Made by a program: the position numbers and the translations under genes
The notes under the pieces: generated by a model
Database searches by the model: none
Seen by the model: only the letters and a program-made list of their open reading frames with translations
Told to the model about the DNA's origin: nothing
Assembly: GCA_947462335.1 (NCBI GenBank)
Contig: OX381710.1
Location: 25,761,772 to 25,825,771, forward strand
DNA length: 64,000 nucleotides
Reading direction: 5' to 3'
DNA from: Harmothoe impar
Lineage: Eukaryota; Annelida; Polychaeta; Phyllodocida; Polynoidae
In this document: positions 19,486-30,945 of the stretch, in pieces
Layout: each line of letters begins with the position of its first letter
Position numbering within the stretch: position 1 is the first letter of the stretch

Positions 19486-21041
19486 CACTCTTAAAAATAT
19501 CCTGTAAAATTACGGTGATTCACTGGCATCAATTAATGCCAAGCTTTCACTGTTTTTTTAACGGTCACTGTATTCTCCTAATCCCCGTAAATTTTACGTA
19601 GCTTTTCCGTTGTCATTTTACAGTGATTCATCATTATTATATGATGATTCTCTGCTAAATTCATTGATGGTTCTCTTTTTCCTTGATTCATTGGTATATT
19701 TCATATCAACTTAATTTCAGGCCTGTAAATATTAGGCCATAAGAGACATAATTGAATGCCTCACAGTAATGTGCAAGTATAATCCATGAGCAAAGGGTAG
19801 TCTAGGATTGTTACAAAGCAACTCTGACAGTGGTGTGATTATGTATAACTCTAATTACCACAAAATGGGTGTTTTTACAATCCTTGCTTGTTCCCACTGA
19901 TATAGAAAAGGAAATTATATTTCTATTATCTATATTATACCATAGAGTTTGAGTTTTGAGTTTGAGTTTTTGAAAAATTTATTGACACAAAATATACACA
20001 ACAAGTTGCGCCTTTCAATATCGTGTCATCTGGCGGAGTAATAATTATAATATACTATAATAATATCCCAGCTTCAAAGTAGAATAAACTCGGTATCAAA
20101 CCAATACATCACATACATCAATATACAATCAAATAGTAATACTTCATATATCACTACACAGCAAATACAGGACAAAACAACGTAGGCAATGAAGATAGCA
20201 AGACTCACACGGACATAGTTCAGGTCATAATTCCATCACATACTAAACATCAATTCCATACCGTTTGGCATCTATACAGCTCATCAGACCAGCTAGGATC
20301 AGAACACAATAGAATCGAGGACCACTATAACACGTACAAATGGTTCTACATTTTAACCTCAAATCTTTGACATGAATAATACAAGCGTAGCGACATTCTG
20401 AACATCTGCATCAATTTCATTCCAGATTAATGAACCAACATATAGCGGACTTTTTCTGTACAACTCCCCTTTAGGTCGTTGTAACTTAACCTTAAGGTGC
20501 GCATGACTTCGTAACACCCTATTCGGTCTAATTAGGTTCTCACCATTCCTTGTATGTTTATACATTATACTCAATATACTACGACGCCTACGGAGGGCCA
20601 ATTTATCACAGTCACATCTGGTATGTAGATTAGCAATGCTAATTAATCTCGGGTCCACAATACCCAAACAACATCTAAGGCAGTGATTCTGTATAGTTTG
20701 TAATTCCCTGCAGGTACCTTCCGGGCCACACAAAGGCTTCTAGGTTGACCCTGTGATTGATGAGGTAATTGGACATTGTTATCATTTTAACACATTTAGA
20801 TACGTTTTAAAGTGAGAGGATCTACTAAAGTCCTCATATCTCCCAGGCTGCCACCTGGTGGGCAAATATTTAACGTGAGATTCACCGTAAATGAAAATAA
20901 GGTGTTCCACTGTACGGGTTTATGGATGTTCAGTGTAAAACTGTTGAATTTGACACTGTCACACCGTAAATCACATCACGGTGATAAACTGTAAAATTTT
21001 ACACTGATTCCCTGTAATTTCAACGGGAAATTTTTACAGTG
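19486..21041. mobile_element. non-autonomous DNA transposon with CACTSTTAAAAATWTCC-type ends, split by a LINE
   Basis: The left end CACTCTTAAAAATATCC and the right end CACTGTAAAAATTTCCC (reverse complement) are inverted repeats. The inside has many GTAAAATTTTAC-like palindromes at both ends, and the LINE remnant at 19947-20740 lies between. No target duplication is clear. Confidence 0.5.
19947..20740 (-). mobile_element. 3' remnant of a CR1/L2-like LINE
   Basis: The - strand frame 20359-20733 encodes the C-terminal end of a non-LTR reverse-transcriptase protein, recognisable from LQTIQNHCLRCCLGI, LALRRRRSILSIMYK and LIWNEIDADVQN. A 3' untranslated part and a tail of TTTGAG-type repeats (read on the + strand at 19948-19975) follow. 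The polymerase domain itself is missing, so this is a 5'-truncated dead copy, as is usual for LINEs. Confidence 0.65.
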
Positions 21042-21582
21042 CTGCAGTAACATGTGATGTAAAACCTCTCAGACAATTATACTGACCATATTCAATATGA
21101 TGCAGGACTGTCCTACTATGCTGGAATAGCATATTCAGGGACCGAAGGAAAAGAGGTGTGGTAAATCTTATTCTCTCACATAGAAAATAATAAACATTTT
21201 ATTTCTAGTTCTACTTATCCTTCTACATAAGCCGCACATCATAGTGCAATGCGGATTGGTGGATGACGAGATGTGCAACAAAGGCTTAACCTACAGTGTT
21301 CGCATGGTCGCGTGAAGGCATAACGTGACCATGGTAACTAGATAGATAAAAATGGCATGTATTCTGTGGAAGAGCAGCTTACCAATAACAGCTACTGCTG
21401 GTAATCACCAAGTACCGCTGTAATCAGATCCCAGGCTCCACCACAGCTGGGGAGCTGCTCACATAGGCAGGTAATATTTAGTGTGGCATTATCCTTCTGT
21501 GTTTAGAGCGGCATTTTGCTCTTATCATTAGAGTTACATTTTTGTGCGCGTTTTTAGATTGGCCCTCTGTTCCCACTTTTAA

Positions 21583-21790
21583 GGGGTTGACTCCACGAAC
21601 GTCCGTCCGTCCGTCCGTCCTTAAAAACCGTCGAAAAAGGCATGGATCCGTCCAATTTTTGATGACGGACAGACATTTTCCACTTCCACCAAAGTCCGTC
21701 CGTCCAGTTTTCCCGTCACAAAGTGCACGGACGGATACCTGCAATGCATTTTCCTCTTCCGTCCGTCCATCCGTCCATTCTGTCCAGCAC
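21583..21790. repeat. partial CCGTCC-rich foldback copy
   Basis: Starts GGGGTTGACTCCACGAACGTCCGTCC and continues with CCGTCCGTCC units and a TTCCACTTCCACCAAAGTCCG segment shared with the element at 21938. No clear right-hand inverted end, so it is probably truncated. Confidence 0.5.
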
Positions 21791-21937
21791 ACGTACAGTG
21801 GCACACTTGGACAGGAAAAATGTGTTACTCTCTAAACACATCAACAAACGATCTGGGAGCTAATTCACATGAAGACGGCCTTTAACTCTCCCAGCTCGGC
21901 CCTTTCCTCTACTATCTGCCTACTATCCACTCTAAAG

Positions 21938-22567
21938 GGGTGCCTCCACCAGAGACCGTCCATCTGTCCGTCCATCAAATCTGTCCAAAAAAGCATTTTT
22001 TGACCAAAAACTGGACGGATTTGATGGACGAACCACTTCCACCAAGGTCCGTCCGTCCATCCGTCCATCAAATCCGTCCAGTTTTTGGTCAAAAACTGGA
22101 TGGATTGATGGACGGAATGGCCGGACGGATTCCGTCCATCAATCCGTCCATCAATCTGTCCATTCCATCCATCACAGATGACCCAAAATGACCAAAAATT
22201 GGACGGATTCTGTAGAAAAATGGACGGACGGAAATATCAAATTTTTTTGATATTCCCGTCCGTTCATTCTGTCCATCAATCCGTCCATCAATCCGTCCAG
22301 TTTGAGGTAAAAAACTTGACGGATTGGTAAAAAACTGGATTGATGGACAGAATGGCCGGACGGATTCCGTCCATCAATCCGTCCACCAATCCGTCCATTT
22401 TTAGACCACAAACTGGACGGATTTGATGGACGGATGGACGGACGGACCTTGGTGGAAGTGGTTTTGGTCCATCCGTCCATCAAATCCGTCCAGTTTGTGG
22501 TCTAAAAATGCTTTTTTGGACGGATTTCATGGACGGACGGATGGACGGTCTTTGGTGGAGGCACCCC
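21938..22567. mobile_element. 630-bp foldback element built of GGACGGAT / ATCCGTCC units
   Basis: Ends GGGGTGCCTCCACCA and TGGTGGAGGCACCCC are inverted repeats. Nearly the whole interior consists of short words such as GTCCATCAAATCCGTCC in both orientations, including AAAAACTGGACGGATTTGATGG and its complement, so single strands can fold in many ways. No coding content. Confidence 0.75.
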
Positions 22568-24654
22568 TTAAGATAACACTGATAAGCTGCATAAAGAATC
22601 ATGCAAGGATCTCACTAAATTATGCCACAAGAGTTTATTTCTGCTTGAGATGGCTCCCTCCACTCACAGGCCTGGGGTGACGGGATATACCGGCAGATTG
22701 GAACTTAGTGCTTTCAGTATAATAACAGCAAGTTAGCAAGACACAGTTTGAACCTAATTAATGCCCAGGAATAAGGGCCATTAATATTTGAAATTGTAGT
22801 AAAATACGTGGAAAATGAATAAACTAGATGAATATTTTAAAAACATATTGATGATCTCCTATTCACAGGCTATTGATACCCGCTATTTGCAGACACTTCA
22901 GGTACCATATGTCACCCTTCTACGTTACAGCTGAAACAGTACTCCGGTAATACCCATAGCTGTGACGCCAAAGCAACTGCATATTGTAACTGTATCTTTG
23001 ATTAAAACCATGAACCTACATACTTGAAAATAAGCTAGACCTGTTATTTCGCGTAGATGTATCATGCAATTGGTAGATCGTGATCGAATTATTCAATCAA
23101 AGAACAGTGGGACTCACCTTCAAAGTATCCCCATACTCCCCTACTCGTGCTAATCAGTAATTACACCGCAACCAGATCTCAGCCTCTGCCACAGCAGGAG
23201 AGCTGCTCAAATAGCCAGGCCAACTTCACGAGTGGCTCGGAGCAGCTCAGGGCAGCTTGTGGTGATGACGTTTGACTTTGGGGTCCTACTAGACAGTGTT
23301 ATTCCAGCCAACAGATATCATAGATATATGGTTATAGGAGCATTGCCTTTTTGACCTATGGCACATGTATTTACTTTTATTTCTTATTCTATCCTTACAT
23401 TAATTGTGTCCTTCACCTTTCCTCATACAATTTGCTGGCTCTGCCCACATTAGACACCAGATGCCTCCATATGTATGGTACATGTATATTGGTTGCTCTA
23501 AACACATGTGTGTCTTTTATGCCTACATGTCAATAAACATCTAATGGGTATGAGGTGTATTTCAGGCTTGAGAAAGGCTGCTGTGCTGACCATGAACCCT
23601 CAAAGACAACATCAATTATGTTTTCGTAACTGAAAAAAAGTATATAGACACAGGCTCATGGTAAGGTTTCCTAGTCGACAGTTTCTCCATGAGTGGCATT
23701 AGGGTGTATCACATTAGGTGTAAAGCTCCTACGGTCGAAGAAAAGGAGGCGCAGACACTTTTAGGTGAATTGCTTTAGCTATTTCATGTCTTTGATTTCA
23801 TATTGGTTTCATAGCTACTTTAATGAAGTCACTGTGCACGAAGAACGAGAATCAGTCCTTCACAGGGTGTTGATAAAGGCTGTAGCATAGTGACTTTCCC
23901 CAACAACAGTAATCATGGCCCATCTAGACCCCACAGCTCTAAAGATGCTAATCAGCATCTCGTTGTAACAGATAAGTAAGGGATGCATGCAAAACCACAT
24001 AAATCCATTAAAGAAATGAAGCATGTAATAGTCTGGTCCTGACCCTGGGGTCAATTGTAATATTTTGGAAAAAGAGTGTATCCTTCTCAGGCCCTATAAT
24101 GGTGACATGAAAAAGATTGATTACTCAAGGATTTCATCCATTTATCCCTAACCCATATTTCTATCTCTTTTTCATCAAAGCCGTTTATGTCGTTTTGCAT
24201 CCAAAGTCCTCAAGTGATAACCTCGTTCTACAGACTAGCAGTGCAGCAGAGGTGGCGCCCCCTGTCGTGTGTCGTTGATACTAACAGTACAGGGTGACTT
24301 ATTGTGTCCAATGCAGTCCCAAGGATGGTGGGTTCCATGCTGCCACCCGCGGCATTTTTGTCCACTTTCACTAAAATCTAGCCAGCCATACATAAAGGAC
24401 TTGCCAATATGGCACCCACTAAATATTTTTAGGTTTTTCTTCCTTAATTATATTTTGTGAAATGAAACTAATACGGTTTTGTCCCCTATCACACCAAAAC
24501 CTATTGTTCTTTTGGTGCTATGCAGTATGCATAAAACTTGAGTCTTAGGCAAGTTCCTCTCAGTTTTTAAAGTACACCGTGTCCTACCTTGTTAGTAATG
24601 ATATTAAATAAATATCATCAACAACGGGAATTGGCTCTCTTGACAATAGGAAAT
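22568..24654. other. intergenic host DNA, no gene recognised
   Basis: No coding frame of note. The stretches around 21400 and 23170 resemble each other (CAGATC-C-AG--CT-C-CCACAG-...GAGCTGCTCA), an old duplicated repeat. Confidence 0.5.
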
Positions 24655-24805
24655 AAGCCTGTGTCCACTAGGATTTATTAGACTGTTTGGCGCCGGAAAA
24701 GACATTTTGGTACCGACAAAATGTTTTTTCGGCGTCAAAACGGTTTTGTCGGCCCCAAAACGGGGTTTCCAGCGTCAAAACAGTCTAATGAAATTAATGC
24801 TGGTG
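24655..24805. mobile_element. small MITE interrupted by E2
   Basis: Left end AGCCTGTGTCCACTAG. The matching right end GTGGACACAGGCC lies at about 34544-34555, on the other side of E2. The inside has GGCGCCGAAAA-like palindromes. The family is also seen at 34679, 57954 and 58956. Confidence 0.65.
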
Positions 24806-25340
24806 AGTAGTATAGTATGTATCGGAACGGGACTATAGTTAAGTACTGTTTATTACTCAATCGACATGCAGCCAATCAGAGGCCTCCATTTGGTCACGTG
24901 ACCCCCTCATTTGCATAATTACGTAATAGGCCACGCCCCTCATTTGCATAATTACGTAATAGGCCACACCCCCTTGATCACCAGCCAATCAGGGGCCACC
25001 ATTTGGTCACGTGACCCCCACGTGACCTCCTCATTTGCATAATAGACCACGCCCCCTTGATCACGTGACCCCCTCATTTGCATAGTAGACTACGCCCCTT
25101 TGATCACCAGCCAATCAGTGGCTTCCATTTGGTCAGGTGACTCCCTCATTTGCATAATCATGGATCACGTGACTCTTTCATTTGCATAATAGGACCACAC
25201 CCCTTGGTCACGTGACCGGAAGCGCTCTTTATTTAGAAAATAGGCCACACTCCCTTGGTCACGTGACCTGACCCCCTCCCTCATTTGCATAATATAGACA
25301 ATAGACAGACTACGCCTCCCTTTTGGTCACATGACTTGGA
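24806..25340 (+). repeat. left terminal inverted repeat of E2
   Basis: The outer ~105 bp matches E1. Inside, the ETS/CRE units of E1 are replaced by repeats of CCTCATTTGCATAATTACGTA then ATAGGCCACGCCCC, together with GGTCACGTGACC and AGCCAATCAG. ATTTGCAT is the octamer recognised by POU factors. Confidence 0.9.
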
Positions 25341-25359
25341 CTAGCTAATGGGAGGTTTC

Positions 25360-25495
25360 TATAAGGGGTGAGGGGAGGAGGGGAGGGGGGGAGGGGGGCA
25401 CTTTAAGATGCATGGGGAGGGGAGGGGGGGAGGGGGGCACTATTTATGGGGTGGGCGGGCACTTGGGGGGGAGGGGGGGGCTTTTAGGGTCTGCT
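25360..25495. repeat. G-rich tract next to the left TIR of E2
   Basis: Runs of four to eight G with GATGCATGGGG inside, the inverted counterpart of the C-rich tract of E1. A poly(A) run follows at 25502-25519. Confidence 0.8.
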
Positions 25496-25544
25496 CGGGA
25501 GAAAAAAAAAAAAAAAAAATTATCTGATCTCTAAGGAATCGCTT

Positions 25545-25576
25545 CCTCTCTACCCCCCTTTAGGGGGGTAGGGAGG
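25545..25576. repeat. 14-bp stem-loop
   Basis: CCTCTCTACCCCCC, loop TTTA, GGGGGGTAGGGAGG. It holds with one G-T pair and lies about 750 bp from the left end of E2. Confidence 0.85.
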
Positions 25577-25842
25577 AGGCGAGTCGGAGGTGACTGTAGA
25601 GGAGTTTTTCGGTGACTTGATGCTTTTCAAACGACTGTGCTGATAGTTGATGAATTTGACTTTTTGACTTGAATATTTCATGCGACTTTGTGACTTGTAA
25701 GCGAAAGCGAAAGCGACTTTGCGACCTGTAACCCTTTAAATAAAGAGGTGACTTTGTAACCTCAGGGGGGAGATCTTTCTACACCCCCACGGAGTAGAAA
25801 GGATCTCGGTTGATTGACTGTACTTTGACTTGTTGTTGTAAA

Positions 25843-25883
<41 letters not shown>

Positions 25884-27880
25884 ATGAATAGAACGACCCC
25901 CTCATTGCTAACAAAGGAACGCCTTTTGAATTACACAAATGATCCTCTTTTTGTAGGGGTTAGCGGTAACTCGACTTGAATTAGAGTATTAGGGAGAGCA
26001 AAACGCGACTACACACCGTCTTAGACTGTCGTCTTACGGACTGGATAACAATAACTCTAGTTACCTCGGTTACTGTTGCTCAAGAGACGGCGATGGATCT
26101 GGTCACGCGGATACTGAAAGAAGGTCTACCTATAACCACCACGCTAGTTTGAACGCGGCGGGTATGAGTCATCATGGGGCCCTTGACGGGTGGGTCCTCC
26201 CCATGCAGCCGTATGTCGAATTTAAGAAATGTCCATGTCACACGTCACTAAGGGAGAAAACGTTTTTTGAAAATATTTAGAACCCGAATTTGAGCATTCT
26301 GGTACATTTTAAGGACCCAGACACTGCAAAACCGAGTACCATCCAAGAGAAAAAAAAATTTGGCGAAATGTTTAGGCTTGAAATGGCACTTTTCTGATGC
26401 ACTCTTTGAACATTTTTTTTTTTTTTTTTTTTTTTTTCCTCATGTCACTATGGTCCATGGCACATGTGGGACTCAAGAAATGCCACATGTCCCATGTCAC
26501 TTAGATGTCCGTGCCCGTGTCGTCGTATCGAATTTTAAGAAAATGCCCATGTCACCATATCGAATTTAGGGGTCTAGTGACATCAGCATGTCCGGCTATC
26601 CTCCACAAATTTAGCTCTAAAATGTTTACTTTTTTTTTGGGCTGATTTTTCATCATTTTAAAAAAACAATAGGTTGTTTGAAATGTTTGCTGTTGTAAAT
26701 AGAAACAAAAACAAAACAAAGCGCATGGTAAGATTATGTCACATTTTCAAGTGGCGGGTCCGCGCGAGGCTTATTCAGCCTCTTCGTGGATCCGCGACTC
26801 CAATGTGATCATATACTAATCACCGGTGTTTACGGTATTATATACTAAGGTATGAGACGGGTCTTACAGAAAAGGTGTCTAAAGAGCCCTGTGACCTGAT
26901 TGAAATGACGTCAGCGCCGTCTGCTCGTCAGTGCCCGGCTGTAGCCCGTAGGACATGTTATTCTGCTTTTCTGGATGTTTTGAAATATTTTGATTTAACT
27001 GTTAATACCTGATAACAAGCCTCTGAAGCAGATTTTTGGTCGAGCACCTGTTCTCTACTCTTCCATCGATTAGCTGCTTCAGCAAAAAAAAAATCGCGCG
27101 CGCGGTCTAGTCTATATGACGGAGTCGCTAAAGCTCTGTTTAGAGAGTGGAACTTGACCTTGAGTATAGACTCAGTACTATAGACTCAGTACTAACTGAA
27201 CGCCCCGCGGGGTCACCCCTCACCACGTGGGAATATGTACAAGCTCTGGTTCTTCACTTTACGGCTTGACTGAAACTGAGACGCGTCCATGATAAACTCT
27301 AGCCTTTTTTTTCCTTTACTAGGATCGAGAGAGAGATTTTAAATGGGGCGGTTATCTAAATAGCGTGGAACTAAAATCAGGCTGCGGCAGATAGTATCTC
27401 TGCGCACCTCAAGACTCAACGTAACTTTCACTCTCCAGCAGAAGTTTAGTTGTGACTAATGATGGGCGGCGACCGTCGTGCACCGGCGGACATTGGAGAG
27501 TGTTGGAGAGCTGAACCTTACAGACATATAAATCAATCGCTTTGGTGGAAATATCTCGCCATAGATTGGAACCAAATACTTATCTAATGGAATCGTTATC
27601 AGTTTTCAGTTTTCTTGCCGTACAAAATTTATTTCCCACTCTTCACGTGGTGATAGCTGAAGGTCGCTCGTCGTAGGTACGTGTGACTGGAACACCTTTT
27701 TTGTTTTTGGCGCGGGTTGACATCAGATTTGTACCGTACTGTCGCGATTAAGAGCTCTGAGGGAGGGCTTTTCAATTCGGTGAAGTTCTTACTCAGGAGC
27801 TATATACAAGCCAGGCGCTGGCGCTTATTCAAAGTCGCGATTTTAGTGCTTGAGAAAAAACATTTGGAGGCTCTTATACT
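25577..27880. other. E2 interior, no gene recognised
   Basis: Contains GACTTTG(T/C)GAC(C/T)TGTAA repeats (25680-25760), an imperfect hairpin AGATCTTTCTAC...GTAGAAAGGATCT (25770-25805), a ~44-base poly(A) run (25836-25880), a poly(T) run near 26411 and a hairpin around GAGGCTTATTCAGCCTC (26775-26791). The open frame at 26360 crosses the T run and is unlikely to be real. Confidence 0.55.
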
Positions 27881-27888
27881 CCGGCGCT

Positions 27889-27896
27889 TATAAAAG
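27889..27896 (+). promoter_or_regulatory. TATA box before the small E2 gene
   Basis: TATAAAAG, 195 bp upstream of the ATG at 28084 and preceded by CGGCGCT. It is the only good TATA box upstream on this strand. Confidence 0.45.
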
Positions 27897-28083
27897 ACCG
27901 GCACGCTTTTCAACACTAGGTGCTTTATCGCGACCGTACGGTATGACTTCGGTGTCAAAAGATCCCAAACTCCAAATAAGGAAGTGAAACGACGTCGTCT
28001 GTCTACCTCGTGCGCGTCATAGCGTCGTCGAAAATAGTGTGACGTCAGCATCTCTCAGGCGGCTAGGAAGTCAGTTCGACAAA

Positions 28084-28437
28084 ATGGCTCACGGAGTGAA
28101 CTTCGTGGCCGTTTCTCGATCTATGATCGATGCGGCCGTGGAGAAGGAATTCGTAGCCGTGCAACAGAGAGAGGAGGCGGAGAGACAGAACTTCGTGGCC
28201 GTTTCTCGATCTATGATCGATGCGGCCGTGGAGAAGCAGTTCTTTGCCTCGCTACAGAGAGAGGAGAGACAGCGGACTGCTGCTGAAGCAGAGGGTGTGG
28301 TGGATGAGCTGATCGAGAACGTCGCTGATCAACTCATCCGCCGGTGCGTGGAGCAGGTCAAGCAGCAAGTCTGCATGGAGGAAGGACTACCGCCCGCCGT
28401 GCTGGAGGAGCTGCTGAAGGACTGCCACGCGTTATGA
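28084..28437 (+). CDS. small charged protein with an internal duplication, unknown function
   Basis: 117 residues from an ATG in good context (AAAATGG); the upstream extension starts only at a GTG. A 25-residue block NFVAVSRSMIDAAVEK plus a Glu/Arg/Gln-rich tail occurs twice (residues ~6-34 and ~36-64). It is followed by an amphipathic stretch VVDELIENVADQLIRRCVEQ and a C-terminal LPPAVLEELLKDC. Helical and probably coiled-coil. I do not recognise a family. The two copies are almost identical at DNA level over about 55 bp, so the duplication is recent. It is the best candidate gene in the left half of E2. Confidence 0.6.
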   Translation: MAHGVNFVAVSRSMIDAAVEKEFVAVQQREEAERQNFVAVSRSMIDAAVEKQFFASLQREERQRTAAEAEGVVDELIENVADQLIRRCVEQVKQQVCMEEGLPPAVLEELLKDCHAL

Positions 28438-28667
28438 CCACGCCCTCCGCTTCAGCAGCAAGGTCCCTGCGACCCTCTCTCTACCAAACGGTCCTTTTAA
28501 GGACCAACCACTGATCACAAAAGTTGAAAATCAATCTCAATATAATATACGCATCAGAAAAACCCCTAATACGCTATACACTGAAACCCTGTTGAGTAGG
28601 TAGATCGAGTTGGGCATTTTTTTTTTTAGGAAGAGCAATCAGGTCATCGTGTGGAGATCATCAGGTG

Positions 28668-28668
28668 T

Positions 28669-28744
<76 letters not shown>

Positions 28745-28771
28745 ATGTGTGTGTGTGTGTGTGTGTGTGTG
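28668..28771. repeat. (TG)n microsatellite
   Basis: About 100 bp of TG dinucleotides with one GGGATG interruption near 28741. The poly-Val/Cys frame over it is an artefact. Confidence 0.95.
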
Positions 28772-29231
28772 AATTTTATACAAATACAATTATTCATTCC
28801 TTTCAGCAAGAAAATTAGCTCAATGTAATCATATGATTTTAACTGCCCTACTTATCAGAGCCTTGACGACATCTGACCGCCCCCCTTTTTTCAGGATCTA
28901 AATGGAAATTCACCGCCACCGCTTTTCAGAGTACTGCAGCGCCATTACCTAATTCTTTTTGTATGTGAAAAAAACCCAAAAAAAAAAACAGCACTGATAA
29001 GGGGTTTAATTAGACAGATATTGGTTTCTACACTATCAAAAAAACAAACAAACCCTCAGCGCTTTAATGCTAAAGGTGGCAATAGTGCTTTAATGCGCTA
29101 CGCCCTTTGTCGATATGCCAGTGTATGCATGCATGCAGCCCTGGTGAGGAACTCTGAGTGCCGCATTCATGACTTATGACGACAACGGGCACTGCACATT
29201 AAAGCGCTATGCGACTATTAAAGGGTTAGAT

Positions 29232-30545
29232 CCAGTCTTGCTACAGGCATCCAGAATGCTATACCCAGAGTTGGTGGTCTGGTCCAGACTGCTGTACACA
29301 GATTGTAGACGGGATGGCGGGTTGCTGCCAGACTATCCCTCTGGTACGATATGCGGCTGGCGCGGCCGAGCCTGTCTTATATGATGCTGAGTCTAACTAT
29401 GTATTAGATACCCTACGAGTAACTGAGAGTATGTCAAAATAATCACGGCAAACTGACTGGCGTCTTCATAGGATCATAGAGTGGTTATTATTACATAACT
29501 CAGTAACCTTTGGTTATGTGTTAGATAGAGTACACTTGGACACGGTTATTCCATATACCCGCTGCCCCACAGGGTCAAGACGAGGTGATTTAAATAATAA
29601 GACCCAGACGGGTAAAATAGCCAAAGTCAACAATGACCTGTTTTTTGGGTTTTTTTTTTAGCCAATATGGACAAAGAGACACGGGGTGCTGTACACAGGT
29701 TGTGGACGGGCTGGTGGGTCACTGCCAGACTATCTCCCTGGTCCGATATGCAGCCGGCGTGGCCGAGCCTGTCTTATATGATGCTGAGTCTAACTATGTA
29801 TTAGATACCCTACGAGTAACTGAGAGTATGTCAAAATAATCACGGCAAACTGCCTGGCGCCTTCATAGGATCATAGGGTGGTTATTATTACATAACTCAG
29901 TAACCTTTGGTTATGTGTTAGATAGAGTACACTTGGACACGGTTATTCCATATACCCACTGCCCCACAGGGTCAAGACGAGGTGATTTAAATAATAAGAC
30001 CCAGACGGGTAAAATAGCCAAAGTCAACAATGACCTGTTTTTTTGTGTTTTTTTTTTAGCCAATATGGACAAAGAGACATGGGGTGCTGTACACAGGTTG
30101 TGGACGGGCTGGTGGGTCACTGCCAGACTATCTCCCTGGTCCGATATGCAGCCTGCGTGGCCGAGACTGTCTTATATGAGGCTGAGTCTAATTATGTATT
30201 AGATGTGCTACGAGTAACTGAGAGTGTGTCAAAATAATCACGGCAAACTGACTGGCGACCTCATAGGTCAGTTATTATTACATAACTATTATTACATAAC
30301 TCAGTAACCTTCGGTTATGTGTTAGATAGCGTGCACTTGGACACGTTTATTCCATGTACCCGCTGCCCCACAGGGTCAACACGAGGTGTTTAAATAATAA
30401 GACCCAGACGGGTAAAATAGCCAAGTCAACAATGTCCCGTTTTTTTTAGCCAATATGGACAAAGAAAAACGGGGTGCTGTACACAGCTTGTGGACGGGGT
30501 GGCGGGTCGCTGCCAGACTATCCCCTGGTCCGATATGCAGTAAAT
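29232..30545. repeat. 397-bp tandem repeat in E2 with conserved open stretches
   Basis: GCTGTACACA recurs at 29291, 29688, 30086 and 30476, giving three full units and a truncated one. Each unit has a part ending VRYAAGVAEPVLYDAESNYV then LDTLRVTESMSK-stop in one frame. An overlapping Trp-rich frame (HRLWTGWW) and a second stretch (YVLDRVHLDTVIPYT) also stay open. Units 2-4 have a pyrimidine run plus AG before ATGGAC, like a splice acceptor. Substitutions between units do not clearly favour one frame, so I do not call a gene. Confidence 0.7.
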
Positions 30546-30779
30546 TTTCTGCACCGTGTGACAACGACCGATCAGCTACCAACCTATTTTTGGTTATTTT
30601 TCTATTCAGTTTTTGATCAGCGCACTTTATTAGCGTGGTTTTTTTTTTAAATTTTTTTAATCATAAATAATATGTAGACTTGGAAAAAAAAAGAGAACTG
30701 ACATGTCGCTGTTTTGTCACTAAACCCAAAGACCCACCCACCCCGTAGGCAGGGGAGACGTTTGTGAACGTTCCCTTAG
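30546..30779. repeat. copy of a host repeat inside E2
   Basis: Begins TTCTGCACCGTGTGACAA and ends GTTTGTGAACGTTCCC, with CACTAAACCCAAAGACCCAC before the end. All of these recur in the host element at 54290-55158. Confidence 0.7.
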
Positions 30780-30803
30780 GTCTCTATTCTTTATTTATTG
30801 TGT

Positions 30804-30938
30804 GGCCCCTAAAGAGGGGCCAACCAACTGACACTGTCAGTTGGTTAGTACATGCTACTCAACATGGGCGTAATTAATTACACCCAGTGTTGAGAAACAA
30901 CATGCCTGAGCTCAAAAGGCCCCCGTTGGGTGGGGGCC
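30804..30938. repeat. four consecutive stem-loops in E2
   Basis: Hairpin 1 at 30804-30821 (GGCCCCT/AGGGGCC). Hairpin 2 at 30822-30846 (12-bp arms AACCAACTGACA). Hairpin 3 at 30858-30894 (imperfect, CTCAACAT/GTGTTGAG outer stem). Hairpin 4 at 30918-30938 (GGCCCCC/GGGGGCC). Could be RNA structure or a termination region. Confidence 0.8.
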
Positions 30939-30945
30939 CTTGTGG

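Noticed and set aside
28668..28771. Poly-Val/Cys frame of 72 residues
   Set aside because: Pure TG dinucleotide microsatellite.
29100..30545. Tandem array considered as a CRISPR-like or satellite-only locus
   Set aside because: Units of 397 bp without short spacer structure; not CRISPR, and the eukaryotic context makes that implausible.
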